Shown here: piece by piece, positions 29,348-38,433 of the stretch | How the letters are laid out: the number at the start of each line of letters is the position of its first letter | Numbering within the stretch: position 1 is the stretch's first letter | Assembly: GCF_040549485.1 (NCBI RefSeq) | Contig: NZ_JBEPTK010000003.1 | Coordinates: forward strand, 1 to 64,000 | From: Constrictibacter sp. MBR-5 | GTDB taxonomy: Bacteria > Pseudomonadota > Alphaproteobacteria > JAJUGE01 | Reading direction: 5' to 3' | Length of the DNA stretch: 64,000 nt | Notes under the pieces: model-generated | Told to the model about the DNA's origin: nothing | The model's database searches: none | Seen by the model: only the letters and a program-made list of their open reading frames with translations | Program-made: the position numbers and the translations under genes

Positions 29348-29902
29348 GTGGTCGACCGATCCGAATGGCACGAGCGACGCGCACCGCCCACGGCGCTCGT
29401 AAGCACCGTACGCGCGATCGACGGCGTGGCCGAGACGAGTGGACACATCTTCTGCTGGCTCGCCGTGCCACTGGTGCTGGCGCTGACCTGGGAGGTGCTA
29501 GCGCGCTACGCGTTTCACGCGCCCACGATCTGGGCCTACGACGTGACCTACATGCTGTACGGCAGCATGTTCATGCTGGGCGCGGCCTATACGCTCTATC
29601 GCGGCGGCCATATCCGCACCGACATCTTCTATCAGTCATGGTCGGTACGGACCCGCGGCAGGGTCGACGCCTTTCTGTACCTCTGCTTGTTCTTTCCCGG
29701 GATGGCGCTCTTCTTCTGGATGGGGTTGCAGGAGGCGATTCAGGCCTGGGACATTCGCGAAGTGTCGGACGCCAGCCCCTGGAGGCCGCCGCTTTATCCC
29801 TTTAAGACCGTGATCCCCGTATCCGCCTTCCTGCTCATCCTCCAGGGCGTGTCGGAGTTCCTGAAGAGCGCGTATGCGGCGATCGAGGGTCGGCCGTTAT
29901 GA
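29348..29902 (+). CDS. TRAP transporter small permease (DctQ family)
   Basis: Four-TM protein of 184 aa from a GTG start. TMs are visible around residues 33-50, 65-85, 105-125 and 155-172, with the conserved WEVLARYAFHAPTIWAYDVTYMLYG and RGGHIRTDIFY. It forms the membrane complex with the DctM protein encoded next (ATGA overlap). Confidence 0.92.
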   Translation: MVDRSEWHERRAPPTALVSTVRAIDGVAETSGHIFCWLAVPLVLALTWEVLARYAFHAPTIWAYDVTYMLYGSMFMLGAAYTLYRGGHIRTDIFYQSWSVRTRGRVDAFLYLCLFFPGMALFFWMGLQEAIQAWDIREVSDASPWRPPLYPFKTVIPVSAFLLILQGVSEFLKSAYAAIEGRPL

Positions 29903-31218
29903 GCGGCGAATATCTCGGCCTCATCCTGCTCGCCGCTCTGCTGATCGGCATCTTCGCGGGATTTCCGATCGCCTTCACGCTGATCGTGCTGTCCATCGTG
30001 TTCGGCTATATCGGGTTCGGCGACGTCGTCTTCTATCTGATGGTTTTCCAGACCATCGGCCTGATGAAGGAGGAGACGCTGGCGGCCGTGCCGCTGTTCG
30101 TCTTCATGGGCTACGTGCTGGAGCAGGCGGGGCTGATGGAGCGGCTGTTCAGGTCGTTCCAGCTGATCCTCGCGCCGTTGCGCGGCTCCCTCTATCTGGG
30201 CGTGCTGCTCACCGCGACGCTGTTCGCGACGGCCACCGGGATCATCGGCGCCTCGGTGACCGTGATGGGCATGATGGCGGCGCCGGCGATGATCCGCGCC
30301 GGCTATGATTCCAAGATGTCTGCCGGCACGATCGCGGCGGGCGGGACGCTGGGCATCCTCATCCCGCCGAGCGTGATGCTGGTCGTCATGGGTCCGATCA
30401 TCGGCGTCTCGATTGTCAAGCTGTTCGCCGCCGCCCTGATGCCGGGGCTGCTGCTCGCCTTCCTCTACATCGGCTATGCCCTGATCCGCAGCCACATCAA
30501 CCCGAGCCTCGGCCCTCCCCTGCCACGTGACCAATGGGCAACGTCGGTCTGGCAGATGGTGTCGGAATTCCTTCGCGGAATCGTCCCCCTCGCGACGATC
30601 ATGTTTGCGGCACTGGGCAGCATCATATTCGGTCTCGCAACGCCGACAGAGGCGGCGGCGATGGGCGCGAGCGGCGCATTGCTGCTGATGGTCCTCTACG
30701 GCCGGTTTCGCTTTGCCGCACTTCGCACCGCCTGTCTACGCACGCTCGAAACATCCAGCCTCGTCCTGTTCCTCGCGGTGGCGTCGAACATCTACGGCGC
30801 GGTGTTCACCCGGCTCGGCACGAGCACGATGATCGCGGAGACACTTCTCGGCTTCGATCTGCCCTCCACCGCGATGCTGCTGGTTCTGATGGCGGTGATC
30901 TTCCTGCTCGGCTGGCCGCTGGAATGGCCCGCCATCATCTTCATCTTCCTCCCGATCTTCCTGCCGGTGGTCGAGGCCATGGAGATCGACCTGCTCTGGT
31001 TCAGCACGCTGGTCGCGGTCAATCTCCAGACAGCCTTCCTGTCGCCGCCGGTCGCGATGGCCGCCTACTACCTGAAGGCGGTCGCACCAAAGTGGGAACT
31101 GAGTTCGATCTACCGGGGCATGCTTGACTTCATGCTGCTTCAGATGCTGGGTCTGGCGGTGGTGTTCTTCTTTCCGCCCATCGCTACTTGGCTACCAACG
31201 AAGCTCTTCGGGCCTTAG
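29899..31218 (+). CDS. TRAP transporter large permease (DctM family)
   Basis: Twelve-TM transport subunit of 439 aa. Signatures: GIFAGFPIAFTLIVLSIVFGYIGFG, PLFVFMGYVLEQAGLMERLF, TGIIGASVTVMGMMAAPAMI, and GTLGILIPPSVMLVVMGPI. The start overlaps the DctQ stop. It performs Na+-coupled uptake of the DctP ligand. Confidence 0.94.
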   Translation: MSGEYLGLILLAALLIGIFAGFPIAFTLIVLSIVFGYIGFGDVVFYLMVFQTIGLMKEETLAAVPLFVFMGYVLEQAGLMERLFRSFQLILAPLRGSLYLGVLLTATLFATATGIIGASVTVMGMMAAPAMIRAGYDSKMSAGTIAAGGTLGILIPPSVMLVVMGPIIGVSIVKLFAAALMPGLLLAFLYIGYALIRSHINPSLGPPLPRDQWATSVWQMVSEFLRGIVPLATIMFAALGSIIFGLATPTEAAAMGASGALLLMVLYGRFRFAALRTACLRTLETSSLVLFLAVASNIYGAVFTRLGTSTMIAETLLGFDLPSTAMLLVLMAVIFLLGWPLEWPAIIFIFLPIFLPVVEAMEIDLLWFSTLVAVNLQTAFLSPPVAMAAYYLKAVAPKWELSSIYRGMLDFMLLQMLGLAVVFFFPPIATWLPTKLFGP

Positions 31219-31230
31219 CGCGCAACAGGC

Positions 31231-31905
31231 CTAGGTCGCATAGCCGCAGGCGCGCAGCGCCGCGAGCATGTGCGGCGGCGGCGGCGCCTCGACCGTTATC
31301 GGGTCGCGGGACGGGTAGAGTGGCACGGTGACCGCGCGGGCGTGCAGCAGCAGCCGCTCGCCCTCGGCCGGCGTGCCGTAGACCGGATCGCCGACGATGG
31401 GACAGCCGAGCGCCTTGCAGTGCACGCGGATCTGGTGCGTCCGCCCCGTCCGCGGCCGCAATTCCAGCCACGTGCGGCCGACAGCACTGCCCAGGGTCCG
31501 CCAGTCGGTGACCGCCGTCTGGCCGGCGGGGTCGACGTCCATGCGCCAGTTCGCCTTGCCGATGCGCTTCAGCAGCGGTGCGTCGATGGTGCCTTCGGGC
31601 TCGCCCGGCGCCCCCTCGACGATCGCCCAGTACACCTTGCCGATGCGGCCGTTGCGGAACAGCTCCCCCAGCTTGCGCAGCGCCTTGCGATGCCGCCCGA
31701 TGATCAGGCAGCCGCTGGTGTCGCGGTCGAGGCGGTGCGCCAGCGCCGGCAGGCGCGGCAGGCCGAACCGGAGCGCGTCGAAACCCTGCTCGATGTTCGG
31801 GCCGCCGCCGGGCCCCGCATGCACGGGGATGCCCGCCGGTTTGTCCAGGACGAGCATCAGCCCGTCCCGGTAGAGGAGGCGCGGCTCCAGGTCGGGAAGG
31901 TTCAC
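31231..31905 (-). CDS. RluA-family pseudouridine synthase
   Basis: RNA pseudouridine synthase of 224 aa. The catalytic Asp is in AHRLDRDTSGCLI, with GRTHQIRVHCKALGCPIVGDPVYG in the C-terminal part. It has no S4 domain, like short RluA/TruC-type members. It starts at GTG 31905, overlapping the HIT gene stop by GTGA, so translation is coupled. The target, rRNA or tRNA uridine, cannot be decided. Confidence 0.9.
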   Translation of the reverse strand: MNLPDLEPRLLYRDGLMLVLDKPAGIPVHAGPGGGPNIEQGFDALRFGLPRLPALAHRLDRDTSGCLIIGRHRKALRKLGELFRNGRIGKVYWAIVEGAPGEPEGTIDAPLLKRIGKANWRMDVDPAGQTAVTDWRTLGSAVGRTWLELRPRTGRTHQIRVHCKALGCPIVGDPVYGTPAEGERLLLHARAVTVPLYPSRDPITVEAPPPPHMLAALRACGYAT

Positions 31906-32273
31906 CCCTTGCCCGGCAGCATGCGGCCGAGGGGGCGGCCACCCAGCACGTGCATGTGCAGGTGCGGCACTTCCTGATGGGCGTTCCCGCCATTGTTGGC
32001 GATCACCCGGAAGCCGTCGGGGCCCAGGCCACGCGCCCGCGCGACCGCGCCGATCGCGCGGCTGAAGGCCGCGAGTTCGGCGTCCGACGCCTTCTCCGAG
32101 AAATCGTCCCAGTGGACGTAAGGGCCCTTCGGGATCACCAGGACGTGCACCGGCGCCTGGGGTGCGATGTCGTCGAAGGCGAGAACGTGGTCGTCCTCGT
32201 AGACCTTCTTGCACGGGATCTCGCCGCGCAGGATCTTCGCGAAGATGTTGTTCGGATCATAGGCTGCGGGCAT
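31902..32273 (-). CDS. HIT family protein (HINT-like nucleotide hydrolase)
   Basis: Purine nucleoside phosphoramidase-like protein of 123 aa. IFAKILRGEIPCKKVYEDDHVLAFDDI is the standard HINT N-terminus and EVPHLHMHVLGGR carries the HxHxH triad. ATG 32273 has GGAGAAG 8 nt upstream; the frame continues to 32393 without coding character. It lies 58 bp downstream of the HprK-like gene on the same strand. Confidence 0.94.
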   Translation of the reverse strand: MPAAYDPNNIFAKILRGEIPCKKVYEDDHVLAFDDIAPQAPVHVLVIPKGPYVHWDDFSEKASDAELAAFSRAIGAVARARGLGPDGFRVIANNGGNAHQEVPHLHMHVLGGRPLGRMLPGKG

Positions 32274-32331
32274 CGTACGGGCTTCTCCTTCCACGCGATG
32301 CGGCGGACTGTAGTACGGAGCGACCCGTGGG

Positions 32332-33285
32332 TCAGCCGGCTTGCGCCGACACGTGTTCCGACATGGGCGTCGGCCGGTGCGACCGGACCGCATTCACGGC
32401 GCTCTGCACGAGGCTGCACAGGCGCCGTGCGTCCCGCCGACGGTCGAGCCGGGCCACCAGCACGCGGGCGGCGAGACGGCCGAGATCCCTGAACAGCGGA
32501 TCCATCCCGCGTACCGCAGCCCCGATATGCGGCCGATAGACCTGTGCCCGCAAGGCCGTAATGCCACGCAAGCCCGACAGCGGAACGATGGTCGCTTCTT
32601 CGTCATCGGCGTCGCAGAGGACGACGACGGCGCCCAGCGGGACGGGCGACGTCGCGAAGGCAGCGGTTTCGGGAAGCCGGAACTTGTCGAGACGCGCAGC
32701 GATGGTTTCCAGGCCGGCGGCGGAGATGTCGGCGCGGTCCAGCGCATCACGCCAGAGCTTGACCTGAGGCAGCAGCGGCCACGCCCAGGCAGAGCCGTCG
32801 TCGGCCAGCGTGACAGGGGTGATATCGTCGGCGATAAGCGCATGCCCCGCCCGCGTCAGCGCATGCGCCAGCGTCGACTTGCCGGCGCCCGACGGCCCGG
32901 CGATCGCCACCGCGACGTCGCCCACCCGCACCGTCGATGCGTGCAGGGGCAGGATGCCCCTCTGGTGGAAGATCGTCCCGATGGCGGTGCCGAGCAGGAA
33001 CGTCCGCACATACGAGGCGCACTCGGGGGCACAGTGCGTTTCCACGGTGATCCGGCGTCCGCCCTCGATACGAAACCGTGCCACGTCGGGCACGTCGAGG
33101 AACAGTGTTCCGTCGGCATCGATCGCCGAGCGAGTCCCGTCGGCGGCCAATCCGACGGTCCCGGTGACGATCTGGACGTCGGCCGGCGACATCGAATCGG
33201 GTGCCGGCGGAAGGCCAGGGATCGGGATTTCCGTCTCGACCGTCAGACTGGCGAGCGCGCCGCGCTGCCGCAGGCTGCGGTTCAC
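32332..33285 (-). CDS. HprK-like P-loop kinase of a lasso-type cassette
   Basis: Protein of 317 aa related to HPr kinase/phosphorylase. ILPLHASTVRVGDVAVAIAGPSGAGKSTL includes Walker A (GPSGAGKST, about 130-138); HALIADDITPV (about 149-157) matches the catalytic ADD block of HprK. The GTG start overlaps the cyclase stop (GTGA), so it belongs to the same operon. In lasso-peptide clusters such as paeninodin, HprK-like kinases phosphorylate the precursor's terminal Ser; here that role is inference. It could alternatively act on HPr, whose usual kinase gene is missing from the PTS operon, but the long N-terminal part differs from true HprK. Confidence 0.82.
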   Translation of the reverse strand: MNRSLRQRGALASLTVETEIPIPGLPPAPDSMSPADVQIVTGTVGLAADGTRSAIDADGTLFLDVPDVARFRIEGGRRITVETHCAPECASYVRTFLLGTAIGTIFHQRGILPLHASTVRVGDVAVAIAGPSGAGKSTLAHALTRAGHALIADDITPVTLADDGSAWAWPLLPQVKLWRDALDRADISAAGLETIAARLDKFRLPETAAFATSPVPLGAVVVLCDADDEEATIVPLSGLRGITALRAQVYRPHIGAAVRGMDPLFRDLGRLAARVLVARLDRRRDARRLCSLVQSAVNAVRSHRPTPMSEHVSAQAG

Positions 33286-35213
33286 TGGTTGCCGCCCTCC
33301 ATGCGACGGATGAAGCGGCCCATGGCGAGGCCGCGCGAGAGTGCGAGCCGGTAGGACTGCGTCACCCGCGGCGAATGCCAGTCCCCGGTCGGCCAGTCGT
33401 CGACGAGCCGGCGCAGCCTCGGCAGATCGAGACAACGGCGCGCCATCGGACTGGCCTCCAGTCGCTCGATCTCCTCGGCGATCTCGGTCCGGGAGCGCGT
33501 GAGGGCTTCGTGCCAGTCGATGGCCTGGTAGCCCTTGTAGCCGCCCGACCGGAGATGACCTTCGGGCAACCGTCCCCGCATCGCGAGCTTCAGCAGGCGC
33601 GCCTCGATGCCGCGATGCAGGAAGAAGCGGCCCGGCAATGCCAGGCAGAATTCGACGATGCGACGGTCCTGGGTCGGGTCGCGATGCTCCACGCCGAATC
33701 CCGCCAGCATGCCCAGATGGTGCGATGCCAGATCTATTCGGTTGATGACCGCCAGACGCATGGCATGCCCGTCGGCCCAGGGCTGGTAGTCGAGATTCCA
33801 GCCCGACTCCGCCGCCAGTTCTCGATAGTTCATATCCTCGGCGAAGGCGGGCGATATCGCGGTGTAGCCGAACGGGTCCTGGAGGCGCCGGAAGCTCCTG
33901 TCGTAGAGCCGCCAGAGCGGTGCGGGCAGCAGCGGGAACACGCTGGCGCTGATCGCCGGCCGGTAGCCGCGCTTGCGCCGGACCAAGTGCCAGCACTCGC
34001 GCGCCCAGGTCAGGAAGTGCCCGCCGCGGAGGAGTTCCGATATGTACGGGCGGCCGCTGTAGCTGATGGTCATGTTGCCCATCTGGCCGGTCAGCATCAC
34101 CCGGATGCCGCTGTCCCGCGCCTGCCGGGAGATCTCGTCCGCCCAGATCATGTTGCACGGGTTGGTCGGCGGCCGGTCGAACGTCTGGATCCCCCGATCG
34201 AGTCCGTCGAGCGGCGTGCGGTCGCCGAGGCGGATGAAGCGATGGTCGATGTTCGGATACATCGCCGCCACCGCGCGCGCGCCCGGTCCCTCGTCGCCGT
34301 GCCGGCCGAACGGCCCGCGACCCTCGTACCCCTCGCGCGGCACGGAGGTGAATGCCGTCAACCGGCGGTTCGCGGCCCCGAGCAGGCGCGCCGCCACCGC
34401 GGTGACCACGCCGCTGTCCATCCCGGAACTGAGATGACTGCCGATATCGCCGACGCTTCGAAGCCTGCACCGCACCGATTCGTCGAGCAGTTCCTGGAAC
34501 GCCTCGACCGCCTCGGCTTCGCTGGCCGGCTGAAGCGAGTCCGCCGCGGGCGGCGACCAGAAGGAACGGATGTCAACACGGCCGTCCGCCGCCACCAGAA
34601 CATGTCCCGGCGGAAGCGTCGTGATGTCCTCGAAAAGCGTCTCGCCCTGCCCGGGCAGCAGCAGCAGGCCACGCGCGATCTGTCGCTCGCTCAGCCGACG
34701 CGGGACGTCCTCCAGCGCGTGCAGGCCCTTCGGCATGGATGCGACGGCCAGCATTCCGCCGCTCTGGTGCAGGAACAGGCCGTACTCGCCGAGCGCGTCG
34801 CGCGCGCAGATCAGCCGGTTCAGCCGTCGATCCCAGAGCGCGAAGGCGAAGGCGCCCATCAGCCGGGGAATGCCATCCTCGCCCCAGGCTTCGAGGGCGC
34901 GCAGGAGGAGGTCGGAATCGGCCATGCCCCGCAGCCGTGCCGCCTCCAGCCCGAGCGCGTGGGCCAGTTCCTCACGATTGTCGAGCCGCACCGCCGCGGA
35001 CAGGACCAACGTCCCGTCGCCGCCGGTCCGCGGCTGGCGGTCGCCGCGGTCCTCCGGCAAGAGATTCATGCGGCAATGGCCGAGGCCGACGCCGCCCTCC
35101 GACCAGACGTCGCTGCCGTCGGGCCCGTACATGCGCAGCGCGGAGGTCATCCGCTGAATGTCGTCGCCGACGGGACGTCCGTCGAAACGCCAGATCGCCG
35201 AAACCGCGCTCAT
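33282..35213 (-). CDS. asparagine-synthetase-like protein (lasso cyclase, C protein type)
   Basis: Protein of 643 aa with an N-terminal Ntn amidotransferase-like domain (1-200) and a C-terminal ATP-pyrophosphatase domain. The N-terminus is MSAVSAIWRF: the Cys2 needed for glutamine hydrolysis is absent. The PPi-loop LSSGMDSGVV (about 261-270) is intact. Loss of Cys2 with an intact ATP domain is typical of lasso-peptide macrolactam synthetases, which adenylate an Asp/Glu side chain. ATG overlaps the B2 stop (ATGA). Plain Asn synthetase is unlikely because of the missing Cys and the neighbours. Confidence 0.85.
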   Translation of the reverse strand: MSAVSAIWRFDGRPVGDDIQRMTSALRMYGPDGSDVWSEGGVGLGHCRMNLLPEDRGDRQPRTGGDGTLVLSAAVRLDNREELAHALGLEAARLRGMADSDLLLRALEAWGEDGIPRLMGAFAFALWDRRLNRLICARDALGEYGLFLHQSGGMLAVASMPKGLHALEDVPRRLSERQIARGLLLLPGQGETLFEDITTLPPGHVLVAADGRVDIRSFWSPPAADSLQPASEAEAVEAFQELLDESVRCRLRSVGDIGSHLSSGMDSGVVTAVAARLLGAANRRLTAFTSVPREGYEGRGPFGRHGDEGPGARAVAAMYPNIDHRFIRLGDRTPLDGLDRGIQTFDRPPTNPCNMIWADEISRQARDSGIRVMLTGQMGNMTISYSGRPYISELLRGGHFLTWARECWHLVRRKRGYRPAISASVFPLLPAPLWRLYDRSFRRLQDPFGYTAISPAFAEDMNYRELAAESGWNLDYQPWADGHAMRLAVINRIDLASHHLGMLAGFGVEHRDPTQDRRIVEFCLALPGRFFLHRGIEARLLKLAMRGRLPEGHLRSGGYKGYQAIDWHEALTRSRTEIAEEIERLEASPMARRCLDLPRLRRLVDDWPTGDWHSPRVTQSYRLALSRGLAMGRFIRRMEGGNQ

Positions 35214-35668
35214 CGTCCCGCCTCCGCCCGCCGCGCCCCATCGGGAGCGAAGACGTGCAATACCGTAAACCCAGTTGCCGCGCGGCAGCCCACCACCGGC
35301 ACCTCGCCGTCCTTCACCCAGACGTGGGCGTGCAGTCCCTTCTCGTCGTTCCGCGCGACGCCGTAGTAGAGGACGACCGGGATGCCGCGGCGCCGCAGCA
35401 TCGAATGCGCGGCGATCGCCTGGGGAAAGCAGACGAAGGGCAGGGGGCCCCGCTCGGCGAGGGCGCGGATGGCCCAGGACACGCGCCGAACCTCTTCGCG
35501 CCGCTTCGCCTCGTCGAGATCCGAAGCGTCGAACGGGCGCGCCATCCAGGCCGTCAGCGACTTGAAGGGACGGGTGTGCAGCCTGATCCAGCCCGTCGCC
35601 ATGCTGAACGTCGCTTCGAGCAGCAGTCCATAGTCGCCGAGCGGTCGCCAGAAGCGCCTCAGTCGCAT
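35210..35668 (-). CDS. lasso-peptide B2-type transglutaminase-like protease
   Basis: Protein of 152 aa with the Transglut_core3 pattern of lasso B2 leader peptidases. The catalytic Cys80 is in LPFVCFPQAIAAHSML, the His is in LHAHVWVKDG (His113 or 115) and Asp120 follows. It would remove the leader from a precursor bound by the PqqD-like B1 protein. Three bases separate it from the B1 gene and its stop overlaps the cyclase start. Confidence 0.88.
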   Translation of the reverse strand: MRLRRFWRPLGDYGLLLEATFSMATGWIRLHTRPFKSLTAWMARPFDASDLDEAKRREEVRRVSWAIRALAERGPLPFVCFPQAIAAHSMLRRRGIPVVLYYGVARNDEKGLHAHVWVKDGEVPVVGCRAATGFTVLHVFAPDGARRAEAGR

Positions 35669-35671
35669 GCT

Positions 35672-35950
35672 TCAGTCCACACGGACGAGGCCGTTCTCGG
35701 CGAGCTGCTGCAGAAAGGCCACCGTCTCGCGCCGACAGACGTCGGGGGAAACGTCGTATTCCGAGCCCAGAGCCTCGGTCAGCGCCGCAAGCGAGCGCGG
35801 CTCTTCCAGGAGTTCCCAGATGCGCGTGCCCACGGGGCTCAGGCCCATGTAGTTGCCGGATTCGATGTCCAGCATGACCAGCTCGCCATCCACTTCGACC
35901 GCGACAGGCTCGGCCGTCCTGGCCACCATGCTGCTTTCAGTGAATTCCAT
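35672..35950 (-). CDS. PqqD-like RiPP recognition protein (lasso B1 type)
   Basis: Protein of 92 aa with the PqqD / RRE fold signature: EVDGELVMLDIESGNYMGLSPVGTRIWELLEEPRSLAALTEAL, then a helical C-terminus that closes the wing. Such domains bind the leader of a ribosomal peptide. The start ATG 35950 has AAAGGGGA 6 nt upstream. It is the first gene of the cassette. Its upstream space of 110 bp to the CaiB gene contains no credible precursor gene. Confidence 0.87.
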   Translation of the reverse strand: MEFTESSMVARTAEPVAVEVDGELVMLDIESGNYMGLSPVGTRIWELLEEPRSLAALTEALGSEYDVSPDVCRRETVAFLQQLAENGLVRVD

Positions 35951-36059
35951 CGCCGTCCCCTTTGCAGAGGCTATGGGGTACAGCCGCGCCGGACGCGACG
36001 CAACACGGATCGAACGCGCGCGTGTGTCTCCCCCCGCAGCATCGTCGCGGGCGGCACGA

Positions 36060-37253
36060 TCAGACGGCGCCCTGGGCCCGCAGTGCCGCGATCCGCGCGT
36101 CGTCGTAGCCGAGGCCGCGCAGGATGTCGTCGGTGTCCGCGCCCATCGCCGGGGCAGCGTTCGCGAGCGGCGGCTCGCCGGGGGTACGGATCGCCGGACC
36201 GACCGTGCCGACGTCCGTGCCGCTCGGATGTGCCAGCGGGACGATCCGGCCGGTATCACGCACGAACGGATTGTCGAGTGCGGCCTTCATATCGTTGACC
36301 GGCGCCGCCGGCACCTTGCCGCCGAACAGCGCCAGCCATTCCTCGGTCGTCCGGTGCGACAGGGCCTCGTCCAGCATCTCCGTCACGCGGTCCCGATTGC
36401 GCAGCCGATCGGCGAAGGTGGCGAAGTCCGGATCGTCCGCCCATTCCGGGTGCCCCACGGCATGGACGAGGACCGGCCAGAACTTCTCCTTGTTGCACAT
36501 GATGAAGATCCAGCCGTCGGCCGTGCGGTAGAGCTGCGACGGCGTCAGGTTCGGATGTGCCGAGCGCGGCTCGCGACCCTGGTTGACGCCGGCGGTCAGG
36601 TACCAGGCGCCGACATAGCAGAGGTTCGAGAGCGCCGTGTCGAACAGGCTGACGTCGAGGTCACGGCCGATGCCGGTCGCGCGCGCCTCGACAATGCCCG
36701 ACAGCATGGCGATCGCCGCCTGCAGGCCGGTCGACAGGTCGACCAGCGACAGGCCCATGCGCGCCGGTGGCCCGCCGGGCTCGCCCGTCACCGAGAGATA
36801 GCCCGCCTCAGCCTGCATCAGATAGTCGTAGCCGGGCCAGGCGGCGCGTTCGCCGTCGCGGCCGTAGGCGGACAGGTGCACGCAGACGATGCGCGGGTTG
36901 ACCGCCTTCAGGTCGTCATAGGTCAGGCGCAGCTTCGCCGGCTGGTCGCCGCGCAGATTGTTCAGCACCCCGTCGGCCCCGCGCACGAGGTCGTGCAGCA
37001 CGGACTGCCCCTCGGGATGCTTCAGGTTCAGCGTGATGCTTCGCTTGTTGCGGTTGAACGCCTGGAAGAACAGGCTGTCGCCCTTGGGCAGCGGATCCTG
37101 CGCATGACGGACATGCCGGCCGACATCGCCGGCCTCCGCCACGTTCTCGACCTTGATGATCTCCGCGCCCAGGTCGGCCAGCTGCAGCGTGCCGAACGGA
37201 CCCGCGCCGTACTGCTCGACGGCGACGATCCGCACCCCTGCGAGCGGCAGCAT
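36060..37253 (-). CDS. CaiB/BaiF family CoA-transferase (class III)
   Basis: Transfers CoA between carboxylic acids in the cytoplasm, 397 aa. Family features: LPLAGVRIVAVEQYGAGPFGTLQLADLGAEIIKVE, NRNKRSITLNLKHPEGQ, and GLSLVDLSTGLQAAIAML with the catalytic Asp (in DLSTG). The start overlaps the acyl-CoA dehydrogenase stop (TGATG), showing translational coupling. The pair probably activates an acid as its CoA ester and then oxidises it. Confidence 0.93.
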   Translation of the reverse strand: MLPLAGVRIVAVEQYGAGPFGTLQLADLGAEIIKVENVAEAGDVGRHVRHAQDPLPKGDSLFFQAFNRNKRSITLNLKHPEGQSVLHDLVRGADGVLNNLRGDQPAKLRLTYDDLKAVNPRIVCVHLSAYGRDGERAAWPGYDYLMQAEAGYLSVTGEPGGPPARMGLSLVDLSTGLQAAIAMLSGIVEARATGIGRDLDVSLFDTALSNLCYVGAWYLTAGVNQGREPRSAHPNLTPSQLYRTADGWIFIMCNKEKFWPVLVHAVGHPEWADDPDFATFADRLRNRDRVTEMLDEALSHRTTEEWLALFGGKVPAAPVNDMKAALDNPFVRDTGRIVPLAHPSGTDVGTVGPAIRTPGEPPLANAAPAMGADTDDILRGLGYDDARIAALRAQGAV

Positions 37254-38410
37254 CAGGCCGGATTCCGCTGCACGAGCTGGCGGGCGATGATGATCCGCTG
37301 CAGCTCGTTGGTGCCCTCGCCGATGCACAGCAGCGGCGCGTCGCGATAGTAGCGCTCGATGTGGAATTCCTTGGAATAGCCGTAGGCGCCGTGGATGCGC
37401 ATCGCCTCGGTGGCGTTCTCCAGCGCGGCCTCGGTGGCGAACAGCTTCGCCATGCCGGCCTCCATGTCGCAGCGCTCGCCGCGGTCGTAGGCGGCAGCCG
37501 CCTGCATCGTCAGGAGACGCGCGGCCTCCAGCCGGGTCGCCATGTCGGCCAGCTTGATCGCGATCGCCTGGTGCTCGGCGATCGGCTTGCCGAAGGTCTG
37601 GCGCTGCTGGGCGTAGCGGACCGAATCCTCCATCGCCGCCCGGGCGACCCCGATGCCGCGCGCCGCGACGTTGATCCGGCCCAGCTCCAGGCCGCCCAGC
37701 GCATGGCGCAGGCCGTAGCCCTCCTCGCCGCCGATCAGGTTGGCGGCAGGGATGCGGTAGTCGTCGAAGATCAGCTCGGCGGAATCGATGCCCTTGTAGC
37801 CCAGCTTCTCCAGCTTTCGGCTGACCGTGAAGCCGGGTCCCTTCGGCGCGATGAACAGGCTGGTGCCCTTGTGGCGGGGCTCGGCGCCCGGGTCGGTCTT
37901 CACCAGCAGGGCGAAGCAGGAGCCGTAGATGCCGTTCGAGATCCAGGTCTTGGTGCCGTTGATGACGTAATCGTCGCCATCGCGCCGCGCCGTCATGCGG
38001 ATCGCCTGCAGATCGGTGCCGCAGTTCGGCTCGGTCAGTGCCAGCCCGCCGCGGATCTCGCCGGTGGCGAATTTCGGCAGCCAGGTCCGCTTCTGCTCCT
38101 CGGTTCCGAAGCGGGCGACCGCCGCGGACATGATCAGGTGCGAGTTGAAGATGCCCGAAAGCGACATCCAGACCGCCGACACGGCCTCGACGATCTTCGC
38201 ATAGGTCGTCACCGGCAGGCCGAGGCCGCCATATGCCTCGGGGATGACGGCGCCGAACAGGCCGAGCTCCTTCATCCGCTCGACCATCTCCTCGGGATAG
38301 CGGTCGGCGTGCTCGAACTCCAGGACGTACGGCCGCACGTCGCGATCGAGGAACTTGTGGACCGCGTCGAGGATCTGCGTCTCGGTCTCGGCGGTATGGG
38401 CGGCGGTCAT
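37253..38410 (-). CDS. acyl-CoA dehydrogenase
   Basis: FAD-dependent dehydrogenase of 385 aa. Signatures: GGLALTEPNCGTDLQAIRMTARRDGDDYVINGTKTWISNG, and GYKGIDSAELIFDDYRIPA. The C-terminal part has the family glutamate region RIHGAYGYSKEFHIERYYRDAPLLCIGEGTNELQRIIIAR. The ATG at 38410 is chosen because the upstream in-frame part to 38479 overlaps an inverted repeat. With the downstream CoA-transferase it forms a two-gene operon. Confidence 0.94.
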   Translation of the reverse strand: MTAAHTAETETQILDAVHKFLDRDVRPYVLEFEHADRYPEEMVERMKELGLFGAVIPEAYGGLGLPVTTYAKIVEAVSAVWMSLSGIFNSHLIMSAAVARFGTEEQKRTWLPKFATGEIRGGLALTEPNCGTDLQAIRMTARRDGDDYVINGTKTWISNGIYGSCFALLVKTDPGAEPRHKGTSLFIAPKGPGFTVSRKLEKLGYKGIDSAELIFDDYRIPAANLIGGEEGYGLRHALGGLELGRINVAARGIGVARAAMEDSVRYAQQRQTFGKPIAEHQAIAIKLADMATRLEAARLLTMQAAAAYDRGERCDMEAGMAKLFATEAALENATEAMRIHGAYGYSKEFHIERYYRDAPLLCIGEGTNELQRIIIARQLVQRNPA

Positions 38411-38433
38411 CTCTGCGCGTGTACCTCTGATCT

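Noticed and set aside
35971-36042. 23-codon ORF on the minus strand just before the PqqD-like gene, considered as the lasso precursor
   Set aside because: Too short for leader plus core, Arg-rich, no ribosome site, no YxxP leader motif and no Thr(-2)/ring-forming acid pattern.
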